Source of the DNA: Pseudomonas frederiksbergensis
GTDB taxonomy: Bacteria; Pseudomonadota; Gammaproteobacteria; Pseudomonadales; Pseudomonadaceae
NCBI RefSeq assembly: GCF_003732705.1
Contig: NZ_MOBR01000015.1
Coordinates: 186,001-250,000 of the forward strand
DNA length: 64,000 nt
Direction: 5' to 3'
The translations under genes were made by a program, and so were the position numbers. Shown one piece after another: positions 35,094 through 43,925 of this stretch. The notes below the pieces were generated by a model that searched no databases, had not been told where the DNA came from, and was given only the letters and a program-made list of their open reading frames with translations. Every line of letters starts with the position of its first letter. The first letter of the stretch is position 1.

Positions 35094-36116
35094 TTACAGG
35101 TGATCCGCGTCAATCACCGCTTTGGCAAAGGCTTGCGGATTTTCCTGCGGCAAGTTGTGGCCAATGCCGCCGTTGATCAAGCGGTACTCATACTTTCCGG
35201 TAAAGCGCTTGGCGTAATCTTCGGCAGCCGGATGTGGCGCGCCGTTGGCGTCACCTTCCATTGTGATGGTCGGCACGCTGATGTTCGGCGCCTTGGCCAA
35301 TCGCTGCTCCAGCGCTTCATATTGCGGTTCGCCCTGGACGATGCCCAGGCGCCAGCGGTAGTTGAATACCGTAATCGCGACGTGATCAGGGTTGTCCAAC
35401 GCTGCGGCACTGCGGTCGAACGTGGCGTCGTCGAAGGTCCATTTCGGCGATGCGGTTTGCCAGATCAACTTGGCGAAATCGTGGCGGTTCTTTTCGTAAC
35501 CGGCCTCGCCGCGGTCGGTGGCGAAGTAGAACTGGTACCACCATTGCAATTCGGCCTTGGGTGGCAACGGATTCTTGCCCGCCGCCTGGTTACCGATCAG
35601 GTAGCCGCTCACCGCCACCAGCGCTTCTACCCGCTCCGGCCACAGCGCCGCAACGATGTCCGCCGAGCGCGCGCCCCAGTCGTAGCCGCCCAGCACCGCT
35701 TTTTTGATCTTCAGGGCGTCCATGAAGTCGATGACGTCACTGGCCAGCGCGGCGGGCTGGCCGTTGCGCAGGGTCTTGTCCGACAGGAAATGCGTATCGC
35801 CATAGCCACGCGCATACGGGATCAGCACTCGATAACCCTTGGCCGCCAGCAACGGCGCCACTTCGCTGTAACTGTGGATGTCGTAGGGCCAGCCGTGCAG
35901 CAGAATCACCACCGGCCCATCGGCGGGGCCGACCTCGGCGTATGCCACATTCAACAACCCGGCGTTGACATGTTTCAGCGCGCCGAACGGGTCTGCCTTG
36001 AGGGTGCCGACGCTGGCAGCCACAGGCTCCGTGGTTTTAACATCGGCATGCGCCGAAAACGCTGCAACGTTCAGGACCGCGAAGAAGCTGGCTATAGCGA
36101 GTTTGTTCCAGTTCAT
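35094..36116 (-). CDS. Exported alpha/beta hydrolase (epoxide hydrolase / haloalkane dehalogenase-like)
   Basis: 340 residues: signal peptide ending near SAHA (about residue 24), then an alpha/beta-hydrolase fold with oxyanion motif HGWPYD near residue 95, nucleophile elbow GGYDWGARSA near residue 160 (Asp as nucleophile, as in epoxide hydrolases and dehalogenases) and the catalytic His in GIGHNLPQE. A cap domain occupies the middle. GAGGAAATCACC precedes the ATG. Export is unusual for this group, most of which are cytosolic. Substrate unknown. Confidence 0.82.
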   Translation of the reverse strand: MNWNKLAIASFFAVLNVAAFSAHADVKTTEPVAASVGTLKADPFGALKHVNAGLLNVAYAEVGPADGPVVILLHGWPYDIHSYSEVAPLLAAKGYRVLIPYARGYGDTHFLSDKTLRNGQPAALASDVIDFMDALKIKKAVLGGYDWGARSADIVAALWPERVEALVAVSGYLIGNQAAGKNPLPPKAELQWWYQFYFATDRGEAGYEKNRHDFAKLIWQTASPKWTFDDATFDRSAAALDNPDHVAITVFNYRWRLGIVQGEPQYEALEQRLAKAPNISVPTITMEGDANGAPHPAAEDYAKRFTGKYEYRLINGGIGHNLPQENPQAFAKAVIDADHL

Positions 36117-36284
36117 GGTGATTTCCTCAGGGGTGCAATGACCAGTGGTTGCAGGCAAGTGGGCTTGCCTCAATGGATCCATTCAATCGTCTCGAGGTAT
36201 CTGCCATGTGTCGTAAAACCACTGCAATTAAGGCGTAACGTGTCCAACGGTGCGTGAGATACAGTGCGATACAAACAGGTGGAA

Positions 36285-36378
36285 CCTGTGGGAGCTGGCC
36301 TGCTCGCGAAGGCTGATTAACATTCAACAAAGATGTTTGCTGTTACACCGCTTTCGCGAGCAGGCTCACTCCCACAGG
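36285..36378. repeat. REPIN
   Basis: Inverted REP arms (GGGAGCTGGCCTGCTCGCGA and complement with one mismatch). It fills the space between the hydrolase and response-regulator genes, which are divergent, so their promoters flank it. Confidence 0.8.
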
Positions 36379-36410
36379 GATTGGCGTACGAATAATAAGA
36401 GGGTTGAGCA

Positions 36411-37151
36411 ATGGAACATGTGGACCACATTCTGATTGTCGACGACGATCGCGAGATCCGCGAGTTGGTGGGCAATTACCTGAAGAAGAATGGCCTGCGC
36501 ACCACCGTGGTCGCCGACGGCCGGCAGATGCGCAGCTTTCTGGAAGCCAACCAGGTGGACCTGATCGTGCTCGACATCATGATGCCCGGCGATGACGGCC
36601 TGCTGTTATGTCGCGAATTGCGCGCGGGCAAACACAAAGCCACGCCGATCCTGATGCTCACCGCGCGCAACGATGAAACCGACCGCATCCTCGGCCTGGA
36701 AATGGGCGCTGACGATTACCTGACCAAACCCTTCGCCGCCCGCGAGTTGCTGGCGCGGATCAACGCCGTGCTGCGCCGCACCCGCATGCTGCCGCCGAAC
36801 CTGCTGATCACCGAAAGCGGCCGGCTGCTGGGTTTTGGCCGCTGGCGCCTGGACACCACCGCCCGCCACTTGCTCGACGAAGACGACACCATGGTCGCCC
36901 TCAGCGGCGCCGAGTACCGACTGCTGCGGGTATTCCTCGATCACCCGCAACGGGTACTCAGCCGCGACCAGTTGCTCAACCTGACCCAGGGCCGCGACGC
37001 CGACCTGTTCGACCGCTCCATCGATTTGCTGGTGAGCAGGTTGCGCCAGCGCTTGATGGATGACTCTCGGGAATCGACCTACATCAAGACCGTGCGCAAC
37101 GAAGGCTACGTGTTCTCTTACCCTGTGGAGATGCTGGGTGCGTCGTCATGA
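36411..37151 (+). CDS. OmpR-family response regulator, orphan
   Basis: 246 residues. Receiver domain 1-125 with acidic pocket Asp11-13, phospho-acceptor Asp55 (IVLDIMMPG) and Lys106 (DYLTKPF). The C-terminal winged helix (about 140-240) has LSGAEYRLLRVFLDHP, the RDQLLN recognition region and VRNEGYVF. It should bind promoter DNA when phosphorylated. No histidine kinase gene is adjacent, so its partner is elsewhere. The next gene downstream on the same strand is the repeat protein at 37326. Confidence 0.88.
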   Translation: MEHVDHILIVDDDREIRELVGNYLKKNGLRTTVVADGRQMRSFLEANQVDLIVLDIMMPGDDGLLLCRELRAGKHKATPILMLTARNDETDRILGLEMGADDYLTKPFAARELLARINAVLRRTRMLPPNLLITESGRLLGFGRWRLDTTARHLLDEDDTMVALSGAEYRLLRVFLDHPQRVLSRDQLLNLTQGRDADLFDRSIDLLVSRLRQRLMDDSRESTYIKTVRNEGYVFSYPVEMLGASS

Positions 37152-37325
37152 GGGGGATTTGTATCCTTGTGTATAAAACCCTGCGATAGATACGCAAAAC
37201 CCGACTTCGCGACGTTGCAGCACACATCACCGATACACCCCGGCGTTTAACTGTGAACACCAGACAGCACTGACCAACCCAGTGCTGCTGACTCACTCAA
37301 TCATTAAGCGCACGGAGAATCACCC

Positions 37326-37709
37326 ATGTTCAACTTCTCGAAAGTTTCGTCCCTGGCACTCGGTCTGGCACTGATTGGCGGCCTCGGCCTGTCGAACCTG
37401 GCCTCGGCCAACACCCCTGCCGTGTCCCACGCCCCGACTCAGCAACTGTTGGTGGAAGGTGGCTCGGATCGGCTGCAACAGAATCGCGTCGCGGAAGGCG
37501 GTGCTGACCGTTTGCAAGAGTTGCGTGAACGTGTGGCGGAAGGTGGCTCCGATCGCCTGATCCAGAATCGTGTAGCCGAAGGTGGCGCTGACCGTCTGCA
37601 AGAACTGCGCGAACGGGTTGCGCTGATCAGTCCAAGCAATGCCGTACACGCCGGTGTGGTCGTTGCAGAAAACCGCCCTGAATTCGGCTCGAAATATCAG
37701 CGCTACTGA
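37326..37709 (+). CDS. Small exported repeat protein
   Basis: 127 residues. Signal peptide with cleavage near LASA (residue 28). The mature part has four tandem units: VEGGSDRLQQNR (43-54), VAEGGADRLQELRER (55-69), VAEGGSDRLIQNR (70-82) and VAEGGADRLQELRER (83-97), so it is a two-fold repeat of a 28-residue pair. It ends VAENRPEFGSKYQRY, a motif shared with the protein at 38056. The units look helical and strongly charged. CACGGAG precedes the ATG. I do not recognise a characterised family; no function is assigned. Confidence 0.75.
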   Translation: MFNFSKVSSLALGLALIGGLGLSNLASANTPAVSHAPTQQLLVEGGSDRLQQNRVAEGGADRLQELRERVAEGGSDRLIQNRVAEGGADRLQELRERVALISPSNAVHAGVVVAENRPEFGSKYQRY

Positions 37710-37712
37710 TCC

Positions 37713-37808
37713 AATTGTGGGAGCGAGCTTGCTCGCGATGGCGGCCAGTCAGTTAACAGCGATGTTGAATGTGATGCCCTCATCGCGAGCAAGCTCGCTC
37801 CCACAATG
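37713..37808. repeat. REPIN
   Basis: Arms TTGTGGGAGCGAGCTTGCTC and complement, almost perfect over about 28 bases. It starts four bases after the repeat-protein stop codon. Confidence 0.88.
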
Positions 37809-37849
37809 GTTTTGTGCCAGGCACAAATTATGTGATCAACACCTATCAA

Positions 37850-37942
37850 CTGTGGGAGCGGGCTTGCTCGCGAAGGCTGTTTAACATTCAACAAAAATAT
37901 CGACTGTTACACCGCTTTCGCGAGCAAGCCCACTCCCACAGG
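37850..37942. repeat. REPIN
   Basis: Arms CTGTGGGAGCGGGCTTGCTC and complement. The second REPIN in tandem between the two small exported proteins. Confidence 0.85.
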
Positions 37943-38055
37943 GGTGATCCATGGATCAACGCGCTCGATATCGACTATGCGCAAGGGTGTTTTTTCATCG
38001 CCGCGCTTCGCCACTAGAGTGGCGACATCTTCTTCCCACTCTCTGGAGCAACATC

Positions 38056-38301
38056 ATGAAAAGCATTATCGGCCTTACCTTCGCCCTTACCGTCCTTGGC
38101 GCTACCTCGGCCATGGCCGCCACACAATCCATCGCTGCGGTAAAAGTCGGCCAACCGGCAACCCAGAACGTCAACAGTGTCAGCATCGACACCGAACACA
38201 AAGGCAGCGTCAACCTGCAGCAAAACGCCGAACAAGCCAAACTCTACGTGGCTGAAAACCGCCCTGAGTTCGGTTCGAAATATCAGCGTATTGATTCGTA
38301 A
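38056..38301 (+). CDS. Small exported protein sharing the AENRPEFGSKYQR tail
   Basis: 81 residues: signal peptide to about TSAMA (residue 21), a Gln/Asn/Val-rich middle (VGQPATQNVNSVSIDTEH) and the C-terminus VAENRPEFGSKYQRIDS. The 14-residue tail matches that of the repeat protein at 37326 exactly, with only synonymous base changes, but the repeats are absent. GGAG lies nine bases before the ATG. A strong hairpin follows the stop. Function unknown; envelope or secreted location inferred. Confidence 0.7.
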   Translation: MKSIIGLTFALTVLGATSAMAATQSIAAVKVGQPATQNVNSVSIDTEHKGSVNLQQNAEQAKLYVAENRPEFGSKYQRIDS

Positions 38302-38321
38302 GTTTGTGCCGCTTCAAACAA

Positions 38322-38356
38322 GAAACCCCGGATAGATCCGATCTACCCGGGGTTTC
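38322..38356. terminator. Hairpin between convergent genes
   Basis: GAAACCCCGG pairs with CCGGGGTTTC, extended by an inner TAGAT/ATCTA stem. It lies between the small exported protein and the convergent FAD-protein gene. T tract is short in both directions. Confidence 0.75.
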
Positions 38357-38405
38357 GTCGTTGTAGCAGCTGCCGAGCTGCTACGGTCCAGCAAGCAAAT
38401 TTGAC

Positions 38406-39839
38406 TCAGGATTTATCTACCAGCCGCGCCGCCAAGGCCTTGGCCTGACTCGCCACATCCGTTACCGCCGTACTCTCCCACCACATGCCGCGCAATGGCG
38501 GGCCCATGGCGAATAGCCGTTGGGCGACCTGCCCTTCGGTGTCCAGTACCGCGCCATCCACCGCTGCCGCAATCCCCAGCGCCAACGGCCCCGGTTTGAT
38601 CAGCCCTCGCGCCAGCAACTGCTGTGGCAGCGGCCGGGCGACCCGGCGCCAGTCGTATTCGATGCCGCTGGAATTGATCAATGCCGCGCCGCTGACGATC
38701 ACCGTTTGCGCTTCGCCACGACGACGGATGCGAATGCTTACTTCAGCGCTCGAAGAAGGCGCCAACCCCTTGAACGACGCCGCCTGAATCCGCAGCCGCC
38801 CTTCCCCGTGCAGCCGCGCCACCAACTCCGCACTCAACGGCGGCGAACGGTGGTGATGACTTTCCCACCATGGCCGCACATGCCGCACGAATTGCCGACG
38901 CTGCACGTCCGTCGCCTGATTCCACAAGCGACCGATGTGCGCCCGCACCGTGTCGAGCGGCGATTGCCAGTCGATGCCTTGGGCGATCGCGTCCCGGCAA
39001 TGCCGGCGCAGTTCGCGCAGCAACTGACGCGGCGTGCGAATGCTGTGGTCCTCGGCTAGAAAATCCACCCAGGCCGGCGGCTGGCGCCGGACATGGGGCA
39101 GCAATCCGTGACGGGAAAACACTTCGATCGGCCCACGATGCCCGGCCTGTTCCAGCGATACCACCGCATCGACCATGGTCAGGCCCGAGCCGATGATCAA
39201 CACCGTGGATTGCGGATCAAGTTGCTGCATAGCCGCCACATCCCACGGATCCAGCGCCGCAGCGTTCAAACCGCTGGATTCGGTCTGCGGCGTGCGTGCG
39301 GCGGGGAACATCCCCGTGGCCAGCACCGCAAAAGTGCCCTGCAAGCGTTGACCGTCGCTCAAACTCAGCCGCACGCAATCATCGAAGGTTTGCAGGTCCA
39401 CCACCTCGGCCCGCACATGCTCCACCGACGAACCGTTCACCGCCCCCACCGCTTGGGCTTGCACCAAACGCTGTTGCACGTACAAGCCAAAAATCCCCCT
39501 CGGCGGAAACAACTCGCTGATCGGCACATGCTGCTGATCCGACTCCGGCCAGCCACCCGCCGCGATGTAGTCCGTCAACCATTGAGTCAGGTCATCGGCG
39601 TTGTCCGGATCGACGCTCATCCGCGCCGCGTTGCCGTTCAGCGTATGGCCCAATTCGACCGCGCTGTAGGCCTCGCCCCGGCCGAGTTCGGCGCGGGGTT
39701 CGATCACCAGCAACGACCGCTTGCCGGGCAAACGCAGCAACTGCGCCGCCAGCATCGCGCCGCTGAGGCCACCGCCAATGATCAGGATGTCTGCATGGCG
39801 GATGGCGTCGGTCGCCTGTCCGCTGGAGGTTTGATTCAT
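38406..39839 (-). CDS. FAD/NAD(P)-binding protein (PF13454-type)
   Basis: 477 residues. FAD site ILIIGGGLSGAMLAAQLL near residue 18 and a second dinucleotide motif VLIIGSGLTMVDAV near residue 215, with ATGMFPAA between. The layout fits the FAD-NAD(P)-binding family related to lysine/ornithine hydroxylases, but the reaction is unknown. It is the last gene of the long minus-strand block and starts 13 bases after the LivF-type ATPase, so it is probably co-transcribed with the importer and may act on the imported compound. Confidence 0.8.
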   Translation of the reverse strand: MNQTSSGQATDAIRHADILIIGGGLSGAMLAAQLLRLPGKRSLLVIEPRAELGRGEAYSAVELGHTLNGNAARMSVDPDNADDLTQWLTDYIAAGGWPESDQQHVPISELFPPRGIFGLYVQQRLVQAQAVGAVNGSSVEHVRAEVVDLQTFDDCVRLSLSDGQRLQGTFAVLATGMFPAARTPQTESSGLNAAALDPWDVAAMQQLDPQSTVLIIGSGLTMVDAVVSLEQAGHRGPIEVFSRHGLLPHVRRQPPAWVDFLAEDHSIRTPRQLLRELRRHCRDAIAQGIDWQSPLDTVRAHIGRLWNQATDVQRRQFVRHVRPWWESHHHRSPPLSAELVARLHGEGRLRIQAASFKGLAPSSSAEVSIRIRRRGEAQTVIVSGAALINSSGIEYDWRRVARPLPQQLLARGLIKPGPLALGIAAAVDGAVLDTEGQVAQRLFAMGPPLRGMWWESTAVTDVASQAKALAARLVDKS

Positions 39840-39852
39840 CGCATTCTCACGG

Positions 39853-40620
39853 TCAGTGTTTGCCTAAATAGAAGTCGTGCAGATCGCCCCGGGCCAGCAG
39901 CTCTTCGGCGCTGCCGGACAACACCACCCGCCCGGTGTCGAGCACGTAAGCCTGGGACGCGTACTTGAGCGCCACATTAATGTTTTGCTCGGCAATCAGG
40001 AAGCTCACCTGCTCGTCGCGATTGAGCTGGGCGACGATCTCGAAAATCTCCTGGACGATAATAGGCGCCAAACCCATGGAAGGTTCATCAAGCAGTACCA
40101 AAGTAGGACGTGTCATCAATGCACGACCGATGGCGACCATCTGCTGCTCGCCCCCGGAGGTCAGCCCGGCCTGGGTCTTGCGCTTGGTTTTCAGGCGGGG
40201 GAACCAGGCGTAGATCCGCTCCAGGTCCCGGGCCAGGTCCTGGCGACTCAAGCGTCGGACAAACCCGCCGCTGCGCAGGTTGTCCTCCACCGTCAGTTGC
40301 GGGAACACGTGCCGACCCTCCAGCACATGGACCATGCCCTGGCGCACCCGCACACTCGGATCGACCCCGGCCGTGTCGCGGCCTAAAAACTCGATGCTGC
40401 CGCGACTGACCTCCGCCCGTTCGGCCCGCACCAACCCGGAAATTGCCTTGAGCGTGGTGCTTTTGCCCGCGCCGTTGGCCCCGAGCAATGCGACGATGCC
40501 ACCCTTGGGCACCGTCAGCGACACCCCGGCCACGGCCAGGATCGCGCCGTCGTAGATCACCTCGATGTCCTTGACCTGCAACAGCGCCTGCGTGGCGTTA
40601 TCCGTGGCGGCGTGGTTCAT
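39853..40620 (-). CDS. Liv-type ABC transporter ATP-binding protein (LivF-like)
   Basis: 255 residues. Walker A GANGAGKSTT near residue 47, LSG-like signature replaced by LTSGGEQQMVAIGRAL, Walker B LVLLDEPSMGLAP and switch region LIAEQNIN. This is the LivF type of the branched-chain amino acid/amide importer family. Second ATPase of the cluster; its partner LivG-like is at 43925. It lies four bases after the binding-protein gene. Confidence 0.9.
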   Translation of the reverse strand: MNHAATDNATQALLQVKDIEVIYDGAILAVAGVSLTVPKGGIVALLGANGAGKSTTLKAISGLVRAERAEVSRGSIEFLGRDTAGVDPSVRVRQGMVHVLEGRHVFPQLTVEDNLRSGGFVRRLSRQDLARDLERIYAWFPRLKTKRKTQAGLTSGGEQQMVAIGRALMTRPTLVLLDEPSMGLAPIIVQEIFEIVAQLNRDEQVSFLIAEQNINVALKYASQAYVLDTGRVVLSGSAEELLARGDLHDFYLGKH

Positions 40621-40623
40621 AGC

Positions 40624-41964
40624 TTATTCATCCCCGGTGCAGGTGCGCGGCGTCAGGCCTTTTTCCTTGGCGAACGCGGCGGATTTTTCGTCGATCAACG
40701 GCCGCAACAAAGCGCGATCCGCCGCAATCCAGTCGCTGATCAGCGTCCAGTTGGCGCCGTCCCACTGCTGCACCCGCGCCGAACCCCCGCCCTCGTGATC
40801 CTTGCACGACAATTTGAGGTTTTGCATCAACCCGAAGTAGCCCATGTCCTTGAGCCGCGCATCGTCGATGTTCAAGTGTTCCAGGCCCCAGCGCCCTTCC
40901 TCGCCATTCAACGGACGTTTGCCAAACTTGCCTTGCGCCGTGCGAATCGCTTCGACCATCACGGCGGCGTTCACCAGCCCGGAGTTGTAGTAGACGCTGC
41001 CAAAATTCTTCAGGTCCTTGAGGTCACTTTTGCCCTTGTCGAGGATGTATTGCTTGAGGCGTTTGTGGATCTCGAAATCGGTGCCGGCCGGGTATGGCGT
41101 CAGCGCCAGATAACCTTTGGCGGCGGCACCGGCGGGCAACACGTCTTCGCTGGAACTGGCCCAGATATCGCCGACGATATGGTCCACCGGGAAGCCGAAC
41201 CGTGCGGCAGTCTTGACCGCCACGGGCGTGGAAACGCCCCAGGTGCGCAGGAACACCCAGTCCGGGTTGACCTGGCGAATCTGCCGCCATTGCGACGACT
41301 GTTCGTTGCCTGGATCCGCTACCGGAATCTGGATATTTTCGAAGCCGTATTTCTCCGCCAATAGCTTCAGCGGGCCGAGGGTTTCGCGCCCGTAAGCCGA
41401 GTCGTGATAGACCGTGGCAATCTTCTTGCCCTTGAGTTTGTCGAAGCCGCCCTCGCGCTGGGCGATGTAGTTGATCAGGCTCGAGGCCTCGCTGTAGAAG
41501 GTCAGCATCACCGGGAAGTTGTAGGGGAACACCGTGCCGTCGGTGGCTTCGGTGCGACCGTAGCCGAGGGTGATCAGCGGGATTTTGTCGACCTCGGCCC
41601 GCTCGCTCAAGGCATACGCCGCCGGGGCACCGTTGGGGGAATAGATCGCCACCGGCGCGCCGTCCAGGCCTTTCTTGAAGCGCTCATAGCACTCGATGCC
41701 CTTCTCCGCCGTCCACTCGGTTTCGCATTCCTGCCAGACCAGTTTGACGCCGTTGATCCCGCCCTCCACCTCGTTGATGTAGTTCAGGTAATCGAGCATC
41801 CCGGCCCACACCTGCACGCCGCTGGAGGCATACGCGCCAACGCGATACGTGGCCAACGGGAAGAACTGTTGGTCTGGCGAGGCCTGGACCATCGGTACCG
41901 CACTGCTGAAAACCGCCAGTGTCAGGGCCGCGCCGAGCAAGGAACGTTTCAAGGATGCACGCAT
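40624..41964 (-). CDS. Liv-type ABC transporter substrate-binding protein
   Basis: 446 residues, longer than classic LivJ (about 370). Signal peptide ending near VQAS (residue 29), then a Peripla_BP_6 type fold with GGINGVKLVWQECETEW near residue 68 and KGKKIATVYHDSAYGRETLG near 180. The presence of several aromatic and acidic positions does not reveal the ligand. It lies between livM- and livF-like genes. Given the linked monooxygenase and SfnB-like gene, an organosulfur or related ligand is inferred rather than an amino acid. Confidence 0.85.
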   Translation of the reverse strand: MRASLKRSLLGAALTLAVFSSAVPMVQASPDQQFFPLATYRVGAYASSGVQVWAGMLDYLNYINEVEGGINGVKLVWQECETEWTAEKGIECYERFKKGLDGAPVAIYSPNGAPAAYALSERAEVDKIPLITLGYGRTEATDGTVFPYNFPVMLTFYSEASSLINYIAQREGGFDKLKGKKIATVYHDSAYGRETLGPLKLLAEKYGFENIQIPVADPGNEQSSQWRQIRQVNPDWVFLRTWGVSTPVAVKTAARFGFPVDHIVGDIWASSSEDVLPAGAAAKGYLALTPYPAGTDFEIHKRLKQYILDKGKSDLKDLKNFGSVYYNSGLVNAAVMVEAIRTAQGKFGKRPLNGEEGRWGLEHLNIDDARLKDMGYFGLMQNLKLSCKDHEGGGSARVQQWDGANWTLISDWIAADRALLRPLIDEKSAAFAKEKGLTPRTCTGDE

Positions 41965-41989
41965 GTTGTCTCTCTAATCAGATAGGAAT

Positions 41990-43039
41990 TCAGAAGCGCA
42001 GCGGCCAGTGGCTCAGCCGTTCACGAAGGTTGCCCAGCAGGCGAATCAGCCCTTCCGGTTCCTTGATCAGGAACAGGATGATCAACACGCCGAAGATGAT
42101 TTTTTGCAGGTTTTGCAATTGCCCGGCGTCCACCGAACCACCAAACAAGGCTTGCCCGGCGTGGCTGAGCAAGATCGGCAGCAAACTGATAAACGCCGCG
42201 CCGACGAAGTTGCCGGCGATGCTGCCCATGCCGCCAATAATGATGATGAACAGGATCTGGAATGAACGATTGATATCGAAGCTGCTGGCGCTGGCGGTGC
42301 CCAGGTAGGCGAAAGCCCACAAGGCGCCGGCGATGCCGAGATAGAAGGAGCTGACGGCGAAGGCCAAGTGTTTGTAGCGCACCACGGGGATGCCGATCAC
42401 GGCAGCGGCGGTGTCCATGTCGCGGATCGCCATCCAGTTGCGGCCGATCTGGCTTTTCACCAGGTTCACCGCGACCCAGGTCAACAGCAGCACCGTGCTC
42501 AGGGTCAGCAAATAACGCCCGACCGGGGTGTTGAGGTCATGGCCGAACAGTGCCAGTTTCGGAGCGGAAATAGTCCCGGACGAGCCGTAGTTGTAGAACC
42601 AGGGGAATTTGACGAACAGCCATTCGAGGAAGAACTGCGCGGCCAACGTGGTGACCATCAGGTAAAAACCTTTGATCCGCGAACTCGGCAAACCGAACAC
42701 AAAACCGACCACGGCGCTGATCAAGCCGCCGCCGAGCAGTGCCACCGGCAGGCCCAACTCGGGCAGTCGCAGCAGAAAGCCGTAAGTGGCAAAAGCACCC
42801 ACCGCCATGAATCCCGCCGCGCCGACCGAGGTCTGGCCGGTGTAACCCGTCAGCAGATTGAGGCCGAGCCCGGCCAGGGACAGCACCAGGAACGGGATCA
42901 GAATCGCGTTCAGCCAATAGTCATTGCCGGTCAGCGGCACGATGACGAAAGCGATCAGCAGTAGAGCGCTCAGTCCGATGGGCACGCGACGCTGGATCAA
43001 CACTGACGGCGCGGTTTCGCGGGTTAGGGAAATCGACAT
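41990..43039 (-). CDS. Liv-type ABC transporter permease (LivM-like)
   Basis: 349 residues with about ten membrane helices and the LivM signature LAGLGLNLLTGYTGQTSVGAAGF (cited in part: LNLLTGYTGQTSVGAAGF) plus the cytoplasmic loop AIRDMDTAAAVIGIPV...KHLAFAVSSFYLGIAGAL. Start at 43039 is chosen because upstream residues are not LivM-like. The gene follows livH after four bases. Confidence 0.9.
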   Translation of the reverse strand: MSISLTRETAPSVLIQRRVPIGLSALLLIAFVIVPLTGNDYWLNAILIPFLVLSLAGLGLNLLTGYTGQTSVGAAGFMAVGAFATYGFLLRLPELGLPVALLGGGLISAVVGFVFGLPSSRIKGFYLMVTTLAAQFFLEWLFVKFPWFYNYGSSGTISAPKLALFGHDLNTPVGRYLLTLSTVLLLTWVAVNLVKSQIGRNWMAIRDMDTAAAVIGIPVVRYKHLAFAVSSFYLGIAGALWAFAYLGTASASSFDINRSFQILFIIIIGGMGSIAGNFVGAAFISLLPILLSHAGQALFGGSVDAGQLQNLQKIIFGVLIILFLIKEPEGLIRLLGNLRERLSHWPLRF

Positions 43040-43043
43040 GGGT

Positions 43044-43925
43044 TCAGACTCGCTCGATGGCGCGCTCGCCGAACAGGCCGGCGGGACGGATGTACAGGAA
43101 GGCCAGGGCCAGGACATAGGCGAACCACGGCGTGATGCCGCCGCCGATCAGCGGACCGATATAGACCTCGGCGAGGTTCTCCGCCGCACCGACAATCAGC
43201 CCGCCGACAATTGCCCCGCCAATCGAGGTGAAGCCACCGATGATCAACACCGGCAAGGCCTTGAGCACCACCAGCGACAGGGAAAACTGCACCCCTTGGC
43301 GCGCCCCCCACAGTAATCCGGCGACGAGCCCGACCACCCCGGCCACCGCCCAGACGATCTGCCAGATGCGATTGAGGTTGATGCCGATCGACAACGCGGC
43401 GGTGGTGTCATCCGCCACGGCGCGCAGGGACACACCGATCCGGGTCTTGTTGAACAGCAGCGCCAGCACCGTCACCAACACGATGGCGGCTGCGGCGGCG
43501 ATCAGGTCGAACTGGCTGACCATCATCCCGCCGATGAAAATCGGCACGTCATCGATGCCCAGGTCCAGCGCCCGCACTTGCGAACCCATCAAGCCCTGGG
43601 CCAGGCCTTCGATGATGAACGACAGGCCCAGCGTGGCCATGAACAGGGTGATTTGCGAACGGTTGACCAAGGGCCGCAGCACCAGCCGTTCGATCAGCAA
43701 CGCGCCGATGATCATCACCAGCACCGTCAGCAACAGCGCCAACGCGAACGGCACGCCTTGGTCATGCAGGCTGACAAAGGTCAGCGCAGCGAACAGCAGC
43801 ATCGAGCCCTGGGCAAAATTGAACACGCCGCTGGCCTTGTAGATCAGCACAAAACCGATGGCGACCAAGGAATACATGGTCCCGGCAAGCAAGCCGCCGA
43901 GCAGGGTTTCGAAGAAGAACGTCAT
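43044..43925 (-). CDS. Liv-type ABC transporter permease (LivH-like)
   Basis: 293 residues, about eight membrane helices, typical LivH start LLGGLLAGTMYSLVAIGFVLIY (here LLAGTMYSLVAIGFVLIYKA) and the loop SLRAVADDTTAALSIGIN that contacts the ATPase. Its stop-start contacts with neighbours are tight: the ATG shares one base with the LivG-like stop. Works with LivM as the transport channel. Confidence 0.9.
   Translation of the reverse strand: MTFFFETLLGGLLAGTMYSLVAIGFVLIYKASGVFNFAQGSMLLFAALTFVSLHDQGVPFALALLLTVLVMIIGALLIERLVLRPLVNRSQITLFMATLGLSFIIEGLAQGLMGSQVRALDLGIDDVPIFIGGMMVSQFDLIAAAAAIVLVTVLALLFNKTRIGVSLRAVADDTTAALSIGINLNRIWQIVWAVAGVVGLVAGLLWGARQGVQFSLSLVVLKALPVLIIGGFTSIGGAIVGGLIVGAAENLAEVYIGPLIGGGITPWFAYVLALAFLYIRPAGLFGERAIERV

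Noticed and set aside
33506..35113. 535-codon minus-strand open frame across ppnN
   Set aside because: Shadow of ppnN; no recognisable domains and no start signals.
37713..37942. Tandem inverted repeats resembling a short CRISPR array
   Set aside because: Repeats are inverted REP pairs, not direct repeats with uniform spacers, and no cas gene is near.
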